A stretch of 5,473 nucleotides of DNA from Candidatus Thalassarchaeaceae archaeon. GTDB taxonomy: Archaea > Thermoplasmatota > Poseidoniia > Poseidoniales > Thalassarchaeaceae. Under the pieces are notes generated by a model. It searched no databases, was not told the origin of the DNA, and saw nothing but the letters and a program-made list of their open reading frames with translations. The position numbers and the translations under genes were made by a program. The DNA lies in assembly GCA_029250565.1 (NCBI GenBank), contig JAQXFA010000044.1:1-5473 (forward strand). The letters are read 5' to 3'. This document shows positions 1-5,473 of this stretch, one piece after another; position 1 is the first letter of the stretch, and every line of letters starts with the position of its first letter.

Positions 1-546
1 GGCTTCTTCAGAACCCGGTGTGGTATCAAACCAAACAGGGTATGGATTGTCAGTGCTTTGAGTATTATCGTAATGTAATTCATACTCAACCCGCAAAAGA
101 ACCTCTACTTCTCCAGAATTACCTTCAGAATCATTCGCGCCAAGAGTCGCTCGGTAAATCCCGTGTGTATCGTAAGAAACTGTGACTGTTGACATATCTG
201 CTGCATTGACCTCAACTACTGCGTCACCGTTTCCAGGGTCAACCCAGAAAATGGAAATGTCTCCTTCTTCGCTGTAAGTCTCATTGAAATCAAAGGTAAA
301 TTCAGCCTCATCTAGCGATTGCGTCTGATTTTGAGAATTCGGTGCCATGATGTGAATTATGGTTCCAGCAGTTGCATCTGCACCCCAAACCACGTGAACC
401 TTACTCGGTTTTTTCTCATCATCACCGCCCAAGCACCCAGCCATTGGAGAGAGTAAGAGAAGTAGCATCAAGGCTATACTAGGCAATATTCGCCTACCTA
501 AACCCGTACTTATCACGTGTGCCACCATATCTACGGGGTAGCTCAT
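1..546 (-). CDS. PKD/Ig-like domain lipoprotein, C-terminal part missing (runs off left edge)
   Basis: The minus-strand frame is open from an ATG at 546 to the first base, giving 182 visible residues and no stop, so the C-terminus lies outside the window. With the ATG at 546 as residue 1, there is a basic stretch (R18-R19), a hydrophobic core of about residues 20-34 (including five consecutive Leu) and a lipobox M-A-G-C with the Cys at 38. It is followed by the acidic start LGGDDEKK. This predicts an exported, lipid-anchored surface protein. Residues about 83-152 look like one PKD/Ig-like beta-sandwich: F-D-F-N-E-T-Y, then W101-V-D-P-G-N-G, then Y125-x3-G-x-Y-x-A-x-L, then N-D-S-x-G. A stop codon lies directly upstream of the 546 ATG. 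An ATG at 528 (residue 7) gives a more usual signal length and is an equally good start. Neither start has a clear Shine-Dalgarno sequence. The ligand and function are unknown. Export and lipidation are well supported; the PKD assignment is by eye. Confidence 0.85.
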   Translation of the reverse strand, partial: MSYPVDMVAHVISTGLGRRILPSIALMLLLLLSPMAGCLGGDDEKKPSKVHVVWGADATAGTIIHIMAPNSQNQTQSLDEAEFTFDFNETYSEEGDISIFWVDPGNGDAVVEVNAADMSTVTVSYDTHGIYRATLGANDSEGNSGEVEVLLRVEYELHYDNTQSTDNPYPVWFDTTPGSEEA

Positions 547-643
547 CTAAGAAAAAGGCAACGGCGAAAACCACAAACAAATTTCTTCGCACACCTATTG
601 ATGCAATCGGGTGCCTTGATAGTGTGAACCACATGGCCATAAC
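547..643. promoter_or_regulatory. Divergent intergenic promoter region
   Basis: These 97 bases separate two genes transcribed away from each other, so promoters for both must lie here or inside the gene starts. I see no convincing archaeal TATA/BRE element. The most AT-rich stretch is CAAATTT at 577-583, which could serve the minus-strand lipoprotein gene. No Shine-Dalgarno stands out before either start codon, which leaves leaderless or short-leader transcripts possible. Confidence 0.35.
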
Positions 644-1315
644 ATGCGCCGAGAGGTTGTCTACATCCTCACTATTAGCATCGGTTTGTGGGTAGATCAG
701 AATGGTACTGATTGGGCCATAAAAGGCGAATATTTTGTTGACATTTTTTGTTGGAGTCTCTTCGCGACAATCTATGCACGGGGTGAACGGTTAGAGCGCA
801 TTGAGATGCTTACCGTTTTGGCATTTGCAACACCAATGGAACTGTTCTTCAGCGAAGTTTGGCATTTGTATGAATACCGTGAGGGGATGATGCCACTATT
901 CGTGCCGGTGGGGCATTGGTTCCTGTTTGATTTGGGTCGACGACTTTCTCGTTACTTACCTGAAAAATGGTCGTGGTTTACCATTCTTCCATTTATCCCA
1001 TTGTCATTGTATTTCGCCTACAGAGGTGTTGACACATCTGGTTTGTTCTTGCTCGTCGCTTTGCTTTCTTTCATGCGTTGGGGACCTGAACGGCGTCTGT
1101 ATGCCACGATGGCATGGTTGGCGCTCGCAATGGAATTATGGGGCACACATTTGGGAAACTGGGCTTGGTATCCAGATGTGGGTTGGACACCACTGACCGC
1201 ATTGAATCCACCACTTCTATGCGGTGTTGTCTACGCGTTGGGTGATTTGTTGGTGAATGTGACTGTCAATCGATTCACTCAAACAGAATCGACGGACAAT
1301 CACCCAGTGCATTGA
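644..1315 (+). CDS. Multi-pass integral membrane protein of unknown function, apparent internal repeat
   Basis: This encodes 223 residues rich in Trp, Phe and Leu with about six to seven predicted membrane segments (roughly 31-46, 54-72, 82-98, 111-127, 132-147, 152-168 and 185-207). The ATG at 644 is the only start available, because an in-frame TAG lies at 620-622 with no other start codon between. Charged and aromatic residues sit inside or beside the helices: E66, E71, H74, Y76, E164, H169, W173, W175 and D201, plus Pro/Gly motifs P-L-F-V-P-V-G-H (84-91) and N-P-P (188-190). Two blocks, starting M-E-L at 65 and M-E-L at 163, share the order MEL, aromatic W/Y cluster, Gly, P-L, Pro-containing turn, helix. 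This suggests duplication of a half-unit. The pattern 'Glu ... Gly ... W-x-Y ... Pro' in a membrane helix recalls carotenoid lycopene-cyclase/CruF-type proteins, but only loosely, and I do not assign that function. It faces away from the lipoprotein gene, and the downstream tRNA is on the same strand. Confidence 0.85.
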   Translation: MRREVVYILTISIGLWVDQNGTDWAIKGEYFVDIFCWSLFATIYARGERLERIEMLTVLAFATPMELFFSEVWHLYEYREGMMPLFVPVGHWFLFDLGRRLSRYLPEKWSWFTILPFIPLSLYFAYRGVDTSGLFLLVALLSFMRWGPERRLYATMAWLALAMELWGTHLGNWAWYPDVGWTPLTALNPPLLCGVVYALGDLLVNVTVNRFTQTESTDNHPVH

Positions 1316-1355
1316 GCGTTTGCTGATTGGTATTGACTACGATGACTTCGCCCAC

Positions 1356-1370
1356 ATTGAATTGAATTGA
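1356..1370. repeat. Three tandem copies of ATTGA upstream of the tRNA
   Basis: ATTGA occurs three times in a row and is followed by AATAG, making an AT-rich block that ends 26 bases before the first base of the tRNA. Archaeal TATA boxes sit about 25-30 bases before the transcription start, so this block could act as the tRNA promoter. It does not match the TTTATATA-like consensus closely, so the role is inferred from position and composition. The rest of the 1316-1396 gap shows nothing further. Confidence 0.4.
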
Positions 1371-1396
1371 AATAGGGGTGGCGTTCCCGATGGGTC

Positions 1397-1474
1397 AGCG
1401 CTTTGGAGTAGTCAGGTCATCTCGTCGGGCTCATAACCCGGAGACCGGTAGTTCAAATCTACCAGGCGCTACCA
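1397..1474 (+). tRNA. Initiator tRNA-Met (anticodon CAT), CCA encoded
   Basis: A complete cloverleaf can be drawn. The acceptor stem is AGCGCTT (1397-1403) with AGGCGCT (1464-1470), including one G:U pair. The D arm has GAG at 1406-1408 pairing with CTC at 1421-1423 and G-G in the loop. The anticodon stem is TCGGG/CCCGG around the loop CTCATAA (anticodon CAT at 1432-1434). A five-base variable loop follows. The T stem is GGTAG/CTACC around TTCAAAT. The discriminator is A1471, and CCA at 1472-1474 is in the DNA. An A1:U72 pair and three consecutive G:C pairs (GGG/CCC) at the base of the anticodon stem are the hallmarks of archaeal and eukaryotic initiator tRNA. They argue against an elongator Met tRNA or a CAU-anticodon Ile tRNA. 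A possible promoter is the ATTGA block upstream. No T-run follows at once. The first candidate stops on this strand are T5 at 1532-1536 and T7 at 1586-1592, inside the convergent gene. Confidence 0.95.
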
Positions 1475-1475
1475 A

Positions 1476-1955
1476 TTATTCATCTTCATTACCAACATTA
1501 CCCATTATTACTGAATCTTTGATTATGATTGTTTTTACCTCTGTAGTTGTCGCTGCTGCCGGTGTTGTTGTATTGTTAGAATCTGTTTTTTTGATGTGAA
1601 CCCAAAGCACGTAAGGTAGGCTCCAGAAGGCACCTCCAACAGCTCCTATGGCAACCACTGTGGCTAATGTGATTGGCTCGTTGTTTGGTAATCCAAATAG
1701 AGGGCCAAATAAGGGGATTATAGATGTGATAAAAGCTATGGGAATCAGTGTCTTTAGGTTTAACTCAGGACCTCCTAATCGTATCGATATTTGATTAACA
1801 GTTACTGCGGAAAGGGCAGACAATGCAAAAAAGCCACCACAGAGTCCTGCAAAAGATCCTGGATCAATCCCCACAAGGACGAATACGACGAGAATGAATA
1901 TCGCCAATAAAGCACCTGTTCCAGCGCCAGCAAAAATTATGTCTCTTTTCCTCAT
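1476..1955 (-). CDS. Small four-helix membrane protein with Thr/Asn linker and C-terminal 'KDSVIMGNV' tail
   Basis: This encodes 159 residues. The N-terminus MRKR is positively charged, and membrane helices fall at about 6-29, 33-55, 69-89 and 95-120. The next residues (H120-I-K-K) are also positive, so both ends are predicted to be cytoplasmic. After the last helix comes a Thr/Asn/Ala-rich linker (about 124-139), then a short hydrophobic strand-like segment with T-I-I-I-K-D-S-V-I-M-G-N-V (142-154) and an acidic end. I recall similar 'I-x-D-S-V-x-x-G-D/N-V' tails in uncharacterised archaeal proteins, but cannot check this here. The function is unknown. The start ATG (1953-1955) is preceded by GGAG at 1966-1969 with a 10-base gap, a plausible ribosome site. 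The stop codon ends one base from the encoded CCA of the tRNA on the other strand, so the two are fully convergent. The coding strand has an A7 run (opposite 1586-1592) in the I-K-K codons. The hydrophobic pattern strongly favours a real gene. Confidence 0.8.
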   Translation of the reverse strand: MRKRDIIFAGAGTGALLAIFILVVFVLVGIDPGSFAGLCGGFFALSALSAVTVNQISIRLGGPELNLKTLIPIAFITSIIPLFGPLFGLPNNEPITLATVVAIGAVGGAFWSLPYVLWVHIKKTDSNNTTTPAAATTTEVKTIIIKDSVIMGNVGNEDE

Positions 1956-2093
1956 GATTACTAATCTCCGTTAGAGCACACCTCTATTTGGCAATTTATG
2001 TATCTGTTCATGAAGTAGGTGGTGAACCGGCGGAATCATCAATTGCTGCTCTCCCCCGTTGAAGGGATGAGGGAGCATATGGGTGGCGGTTCA
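1956..2093. promoter_or_regulatory. Divergent promoter region and probable pyrC leader
   Basis: This 138-base gap separates the divergent membrane-protein gene and pyrC. The AT-rich block AATTTATGTA (1993-2002) reads as TATA-like on both strands (CATAAATT on the minus strand) and is the only such element. On the plus strand it would place a transcript start near 2025 and give pyrC a leader of roughly 70 bases. On the minus strand it would give a start about 15 bases before the ATG at 1955. Within the supposed leader, TGCT plus CCC (2047-2050, 2053-2055) can pair with GGG plus AGCA (2071-2077) around a two-base bulge. GGTGG at 2082-2086 lies 7 bases before the ATG at 2094 and can pair with UCACC of the 16S tail. 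All roles are inferred from position. Confidence 0.45.
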
Positions 2094-3452
2094 ATGTTGA
2101 TACGCGGCGCTGAAATGGTGCTCTCAGATCGCATCGTTGCTGGTGATTTACGAGTAGTCGATGGCAAGATAAAATCTATCGCTATTGGAGGAGGTCTAGC
2201 CCCTAATGAAGACGAGATGCTAGTTGAAGGTGAAGGCCTACATCTCATGGCCGGTGCAATTGACCCTCAAGTCCATTTCAGAGAACCTGGCCAGCCTGAA
2301 AAGGAAACAATTGGTTCAGGTTCACGAGCTGCTGCGGCAGGTGGCGTGACATCATTCTTGGATATGCCAAACAACAAACCAGCCGCAACAAGCCTAGCCG
2401 CTATGCAGGCAAAATTGGATTCATCCGCGGCGACCGCTGTCACAAACTACGGATTCTTCATTGGCGCCACTCCAAATAACGTTGTAGATTTACAAGAAGC
2501 GGTAGGAACTGCTGAAGAACCTTCACCAACTGATGGAATCTGTGGAATCAAGGTATTCATGGGATCATCAACTGGCGACCTTCTAGTCCACCAACAAGAA
2601 CATCTTGAGAACATCTTCGCTAACACCGGTGGAATCATCGCTGTCCACGCAGAAGATGAAGACCGACTCAACGCTAGATGGCCAGAGTTCCAAGACCGCA
2701 CCGACATAGCGTCCCATGCTGAATGGAGAGACCACGAATGCGCACTTTTGGCGACAAAAAGAGCCACCAAACTGGCCAAAGACCACAACCACAGGTTACA
2801 CGTTTTGCATCTCACTACAGGAATAGAAGCAGATTGGCTAGCCCAAAACAAAGGTGATTTGGTAACAACAGAAGTATGCCCTCAACACCTAACATTTGAC
2901 CAAGATGATGTGGAAAAAATTGGCACCCGATTGCAGATGAATCCCCCGATTCGCTACACAGAAGACCGTGACACACTATGGAGACGTCTCAAGGATGGAA
3001 CGATTGACTGCATTGCAACCGACCACGCCCCTCACACCTTAGAAAACAAGGCACTAGGATTCCCTACCGCTCACTCTGGAATGCCTGGAGTAGAAACTTC
3101 TCTCCCCCTCATGCTCACACACGCACTGGATGGAAAGTGCTCTGTCTCAGATGTCGCACGCTGGATGTGTGAAGGTCCTGCCCAAGTGTATGGCATGAAG
3201 AACAAGGGCCGCCTTGAGGAAGGATTTGACGCTGACCTTACACTAGTTGACCTAGAAACGCGCCACACGATTCAGGATGCAGACACTTGGACTACTGTTG
3301 GATGGACGCCTCTTGCTGGCATGGAATTGACTGGATTCCCACAACTCACTGTTGTAGGTGGAGTCCCTGTTCATGGACGAGGGATTGGTGGCTCGCTGCG
3401 CGGCGAGCCTTTGTGTGAACCCGGCGAAGCCGGAACTGCCATCAAGTTTTGA
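2094..3452 (+). CDS. pyrC: Dihydroorotase (Gln variant of the HxH metal motif)
   Basis: A cyclic amidohydrolase that interconverts N-carbamoyl-L-aspartate and dihydroorotate, the third step of de novo pyrimidine synthesis, in the cytoplasm. Counting from the ATG at 2094 (452 residues), the family motifs appear in order. They are D57-P-Q-V-H61-F-R-E-P-G, the Gly-rich A-A-G-G-V-T-S-F and M-P-N-N (86-94), K153 in G-I-K-V-F-M-G-S-S (expected carboxylated metal-bridging Lys), H185 in A-V-H-A-E, H239 in V-L-H-L-T, N283 in M-N-P-P-I-R and D310 in A-T-D-H-A-P-H. The C-terminal beta-sandwich has G-x-D-A-D-L-T-L-V-D. The first His of the usual D-x-H-x-H is Gln59. I recall the same D-P-Q-V-H-F-R in cyanobacterial and Bacteroidetes enzymes annotated as dihydroorotase. 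An open frame reaches GTG at 2019, with ATGs at 2067 and 2079. I prefer 2094 because 'M-L-I-R-G-A' is where family members normally begin and a ribosome-site candidate precedes it. Allantoinase or another amidohydrolase is a less likely alternative. Confidence 0.93.
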   Translation: MLIRGAEMVLSDRIVAGDLRVVDGKIKSIAIGGGLAPNEDEMLVEGEGLHLMAGAIDPQVHFREPGQPEKETIGSGSRAAAAGGVTSFLDMPNNKPAATSLAAMQAKLDSSAATAVTNYGFFIGATPNNVVDLQEAVGTAEEPSPTDGICGIKVFMGSSTGDLLVHQQEHLENIFANTGGIIAVHAEDEDRLNARWPEFQDRTDIASHAEWRDHECALLATKRATKLAKDHNHRLHVLHLTTGIEADWLAQNKGDLVTTEVCPQHLTFDQDDVEKIGTRLQMNPPIRYTEDRDTLWRRLKDGTIDCIATDHAPHTLENKALGFPTAHSGMPGVETSLPLMLTHALDGKCSVSDVARWMCEGPAQVYGMKNKGRLEEGFDADLTLVDLETRHTIQDADTWTTVGWTPLAGMELTGFPQLTVVGGVPVHGRGIGGSLRGEPLCEPGEAGTAIKF

Positions 3453-3453
3453 T
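3390..3453. terminator. Cluster of three small inverted repeats at the convergent pyrC / beta-propeller junction
   Basis: Three perfect inverted repeats follow one another. GGCTCGC (3390-3396) pairs with GCGAGCC (3403-3409) across a 6-base loop. CCGGC (3421-3425) pairs with GCCGG (3429-3433) across GAA. ATCAA (3441-3445) pairs with TTGAT (3449-3453) across GTT. The first two are GC-rich and lie inside the last codons of pyrC; the third spans its stop. For the minus-strand gene they fall just past its stop at 3455, so they could end or stabilise transcripts from both sides. Only a T4 run is present (3447-3450), so classical intrinsic termination is not shown. The role is inferred. Confidence 0.35.
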
Positions 3454-3454
3454 T

Positions 3455-5473
3455 TCAGGATCTATCGTCTGGATCTGATGATGCTTCTCCGCTATCACTG
3501 CTTGAGCCTGTGCCATCATCATCTCGTTCACCATCATCACCATCTTCTTGAACCTCATCAGAACGTACGACATCCTCTTCCCAACCCCAATAACTTGGGG
3601 CATTAACCATCTCTGGAAGACCAATGGATGCTGAAAGATTCATTGTCGTATAATTAGTCACAGTCACGCCTTCTGCAGAGAATGCATAGACGTAATCACC
3701 CATGAAAATTGAGCGCCTAACATTTGGACTGCCGTAGTAATACGAATCTCTTAGTCCGTTTTCCCCATTGTAGAAGTCCGAGTGATCTATTGTGCCATAC
3801 TTGGTCAGTGTGTTATTCTCAGCATCAACCTTCACTAGAATCAACTGAGTGACATACTCGTAACCACTGAAAGAGTATTTTCGCCCATCAATCACCACTT
3901 CATCGTAGGTGTACCGGTATGTTGAGAGAGGTATTGCCAACAATTCAGCAGGCGCCCAGTAAGTGAATGCCTTGTGCTCATAGGTCGCCTCACTGTACGA
4001 CCATGACCAACTCCACCAATCCTCACTATTGCGGTCAATAGGAGCAAGTTGCAAAGCTGATGCCAAGGTTGGGTCAGAGAAGTTTGAGACATCAAACAGT
4101 GAAATCTGGGTGTTACCCCAATCCAATCCCAATCCATCTTCGCCGCCAGCAATGCCGATTGTCAAGAGATGGTCTTCACTTAGTGGGTGAATGTAGGTTG
4201 ACACACCTGAAACCTCTAACTCACCAATCACTTGTGGATTGGTTGGGTCTGAAAGGTCAATTGTCCAAAGTGGGTCAATATTTCTGAATGTGACAAGGTA
4301 TCCCTTCTCACCAATGAAACGGCAAGACCAGATGGTCTCTCCAGTAGCAATACCTCCAACATGGCCTATCTGTAGTAATTCATCACCACCGTTCTCATCT
4401 GGTGCAAGAACGTAGACATCGTTAGTTGGGCCAGCCCAATCTTCGCCATCTTCTAGCCACCAACGGCCCCATACATCCTGAGTTGTAGCAACTCGGATGG
4501 TGTCGTTGTATTCTGAGAGTGAGAACTGGTCGTTGACAGTTCCAGTGACTCTACCTGAACCGATGTAGGTAGTTATTCCACCATCTGAAATATCGAAAGC
4601 GTGGATATTTGTTGCCTCTTCAAAGGCATCATTACGCCAGTACCACCACCAATCATTGGCTGGCTCTGCAAGAATTAGCATATCTTCGCTTGCATAGACT
4701 TCAACCCATGAGGACGAAACGTGGTCTAGTTCGTATTCAACTATGTCGCCAAACAATTCAATGGTCATAATAGTTGTAAATCCGCGTCCTACTGAATCTG
4801 CTGCTGCAGAAAATTCTTCGCAGGTTGCGCTTACTGTTGATTGTTCAACAACTGTTCCATCAGCCATTCGCTCATGCATTCTTGGAGAGAAATCTGCTAA
4901 TGTTAGGTCTGCAATAACTTCTAGATTGTAGGCAATTGCTTCATCAACACTCGTATTCCAAATATCTTGGCGGCTTGGATCATCGTAGTCAATCTCCCAG
5001 TAATTATCAGGAAGGGTTGGATAAGTGCGTAATCCTTGTAATTGCGCGTATGAATGTGTTACTGCACGAAGTGTCCCATCAACTAATCTTGCAGTTTGAT
5101 AAGAACCATCGAGGTATAGTTCGCGGTCAATTTGTGGGTCTGAACGGTCGGTGATATTCATCACTGTAAACTTCACCTTGTTGCTGTATCGATAGTATGA
5201 CGACCTATCATCGTCCCCTGTATCAGACATCATAGCAATTCGAACAGGATCATCAGAAGGTAGATTCCAGTAGGAAACATAAGAGATAATCACTAGTTGA
5301 TTTCCATTCACGAGCATCTGCATTGGAGAGCCCTCCAATGTCATGTTTGATTCAAGAGTCACGTTTCCAAACTCAGGCACACCCAAGATTACCAACTGGC
5401 CGTTGTTAATCATGTAGATATGGTATCCATCAGTCTTGAGGAAATCTGCTTCATCAACACCTTCTTCTTGATT
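3455..5473 (-). CDS. Exported beta-propeller domain protein, N-terminal part missing (runs off right edge)
   Basis: The minus-strand frame is open from the window's last base to a TGA at 3455-3457, giving 672 visible residues. The in-frame ATG at 5413 is internal: the 20 codons before it encode Q-E-E-G-V-D-E-A-D-F-L-K-T-D-G-Y, the signature opening of the archaeal/bacterial 'beta propeller domain' family (Pfam Beta_propel). The later family block is also clear: C-R-F-I-G-E-K-G-Y-L-V-T-F (384-396), then I-D-P-L-W-T-I-D-L-S-D-P (399-410), then S-T-Y-I-H-P-L (425-431), then I-S-L-F-D-V-S (457-463), then Y-x-H-K-A-F (498-503). Family members are secreted or membrane-anchored, and the signal sequence would lie outside the window. 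Only two Cys are visible (218 and 384), a possible disulfide. Trp-rich patches stand out at D-W-W-W-Y-W (274-279) and D-W-W-S-W-S-W (485-491). The C-terminal ~40 residues (632-672) are an Asp/Glu/Ser/Gly-rich disordered tail with no membrane anchor. The biochemical role of the family is not known. The gene meets pyrC tail-to-tail with a two-base gap. Confidence 0.92.
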   Translation of the reverse strand, partial: NQEEGVDEADFLKTDGYHIYMINNGQLVILGVPEFGNVTLESNMTLEGSPMQMLVNGNQLVIISYVSYWNLPSDDPVRIAMMSDTGDDDRSSYYRYSNKVKFTVMNITDRSDPQIDRELYLDGSYQTARLVDGTLRAVTHSYAQLQGLRTYPTLPDNYWEIDYDDPSRQDIWNTSVDEAIAYNLEVIADLTLADFSPRMHERMADGTVVEQSTVSATCEEFSAAADSVGRGFTTIMTIELFGDIVEYELDHVSSSWVEVYASEDMLILAEPANDWWWYWRNDAFEEATNIHAFDISDGGITTYIGSGRVTGTVNDQFSLSEYNDTIRVATTQDVWGRWWLEDGEDWAGPTNDVYVLAPDENGGDELLQIGHVGGIATGETIWSCRFIGEKGYLVTFRNIDPLWTIDLSDPTNPQVIGELEVSGVSTYIHPLSEDHLLTIGIAGGEDGLGLDWGNTQISLFDVSNFSDPTLASALQLAPIDRNSEDWWSWSWSYSEATYEHKAFTYWAPAELLAIPLSTYRYTYDEVVIDGRKYSFSGYEYVTQLILVKVDAENNTLTKYGTIDHSDFYNGENGLRDSYYYGSPNVRRSIFMGDYVYAFSAEGVTVTNYTTMNLSASIGLPEMVNAPSYWGWEEDVVRSDEVQEDGDDGERDDDGTGSSSDSGEASSDPDDRS

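Noticed and set aside
1397..1500. tRNA as an integration (att) site for a mobile element
   Set aside because: No integrase gene is present and no repeat of the tRNA 3' end was seen elsewhere in the window. The flanking genes look like ordinary chromosome.
1378..1599. Plus-strand open frame of 73 codons covering the tRNA
   Set aside because: It runs through the tRNA and then antisense to the four-helix membrane protein. Its translation has no recognisable domain.
2017..2025. Shine-Dalgarno-like AGGTGGTGA
   Set aside because: It matches the 16S tail well, but no start codon follows at a usable distance and it overlaps the doubtful GTG 2019, so it is probably chance.
2447..2851. Minus-strand open frame of 134 codons inside pyrC
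   Set aside because: It lies fully antisense to conserved catalytic motifs of dihydroorotase. Its composition (many Ser, Trp, Cys) is typical of a shadow frame.
3358..3624. Overlapping small frames at the pyrC / beta-propeller junction, one His-rich
   Set aside because: The His-rich string is only the other-strand reading of Asp/Glu codons in the acidic tail. No independent gene signal is present.
4743..5154. Plus-strand short open frames opposite the beta-propeller gene
   Set aside because: They are antisense to clear family motifs and have no ribosome site or protein-like pattern.

Overview
The window looks like a compact, AT-leaning archaeal chromosome segment. The best evidence is a methionine tRNA at 1397-1474 with archaeal/eukaryotic initiator signatures: an A1:U72 acceptor pair and three G:C pairs closing the anticodon loop. 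Bacterial initiators instead have an unpaired C1/A72. Two other points fit. One is a long exported protein of the archaeal-type 'beta propeller domain' family (Pfam Beta_propel). The other is a lipoprotein with a 'GCLGGDDE' start of the mature chain. My best guess is a marine planktonic euryarchaeon such as Marine Group II (Poseidoniales). The guess comes from overall style, not from a database match.

Layout. 1-546 (minus): 5' part of a lipoprotein gene with a PKD/Ig-like domain, cut by the left edge. 547-643: short divergent promoter gap. 644-1315 (plus): polytopic membrane protein of unknown function that seems to contain an internal duplication. 1316-1396: short gap with a triple ATTGA repeat at about the right distance to serve as promoter for the tRNA. 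1397-1474 (plus): initiator tRNA-Met with encoded CCA. 1476-1955 (minus): four-helix membrane protein with a Thr/Asn-rich linker and a short hydrophobic C-terminal motif, ending one base from the tRNA. 1956-2093: divergent promoter and leader region. 2094-3452 (plus): dihydroorotase (pyrC), with Gln in place of the first His of the HxH metal motif. 3455-5473 (minus): C-terminal 672 residues of a large secreted beta-propeller protein, cut by the right edge and facing pyrC tail-to-tail with a 2-base gap. Three small inverted repeats sit at that junction.

The genes do not form one pathway. pyrC is de novo pyrimidine synthesis and the tRNA is translation initiation. The remaining four genes encode membrane or exported proteins of unknown role. 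No two adjacent genes are co-directional, so each gene is probably its own transcription unit. I see no mobile element, CRISPR array, phage gene or evident new multi-gene system. The best leads are the duplicated membrane protein, the C-terminal tag on the four-helix protein and the tight convergent junctions.
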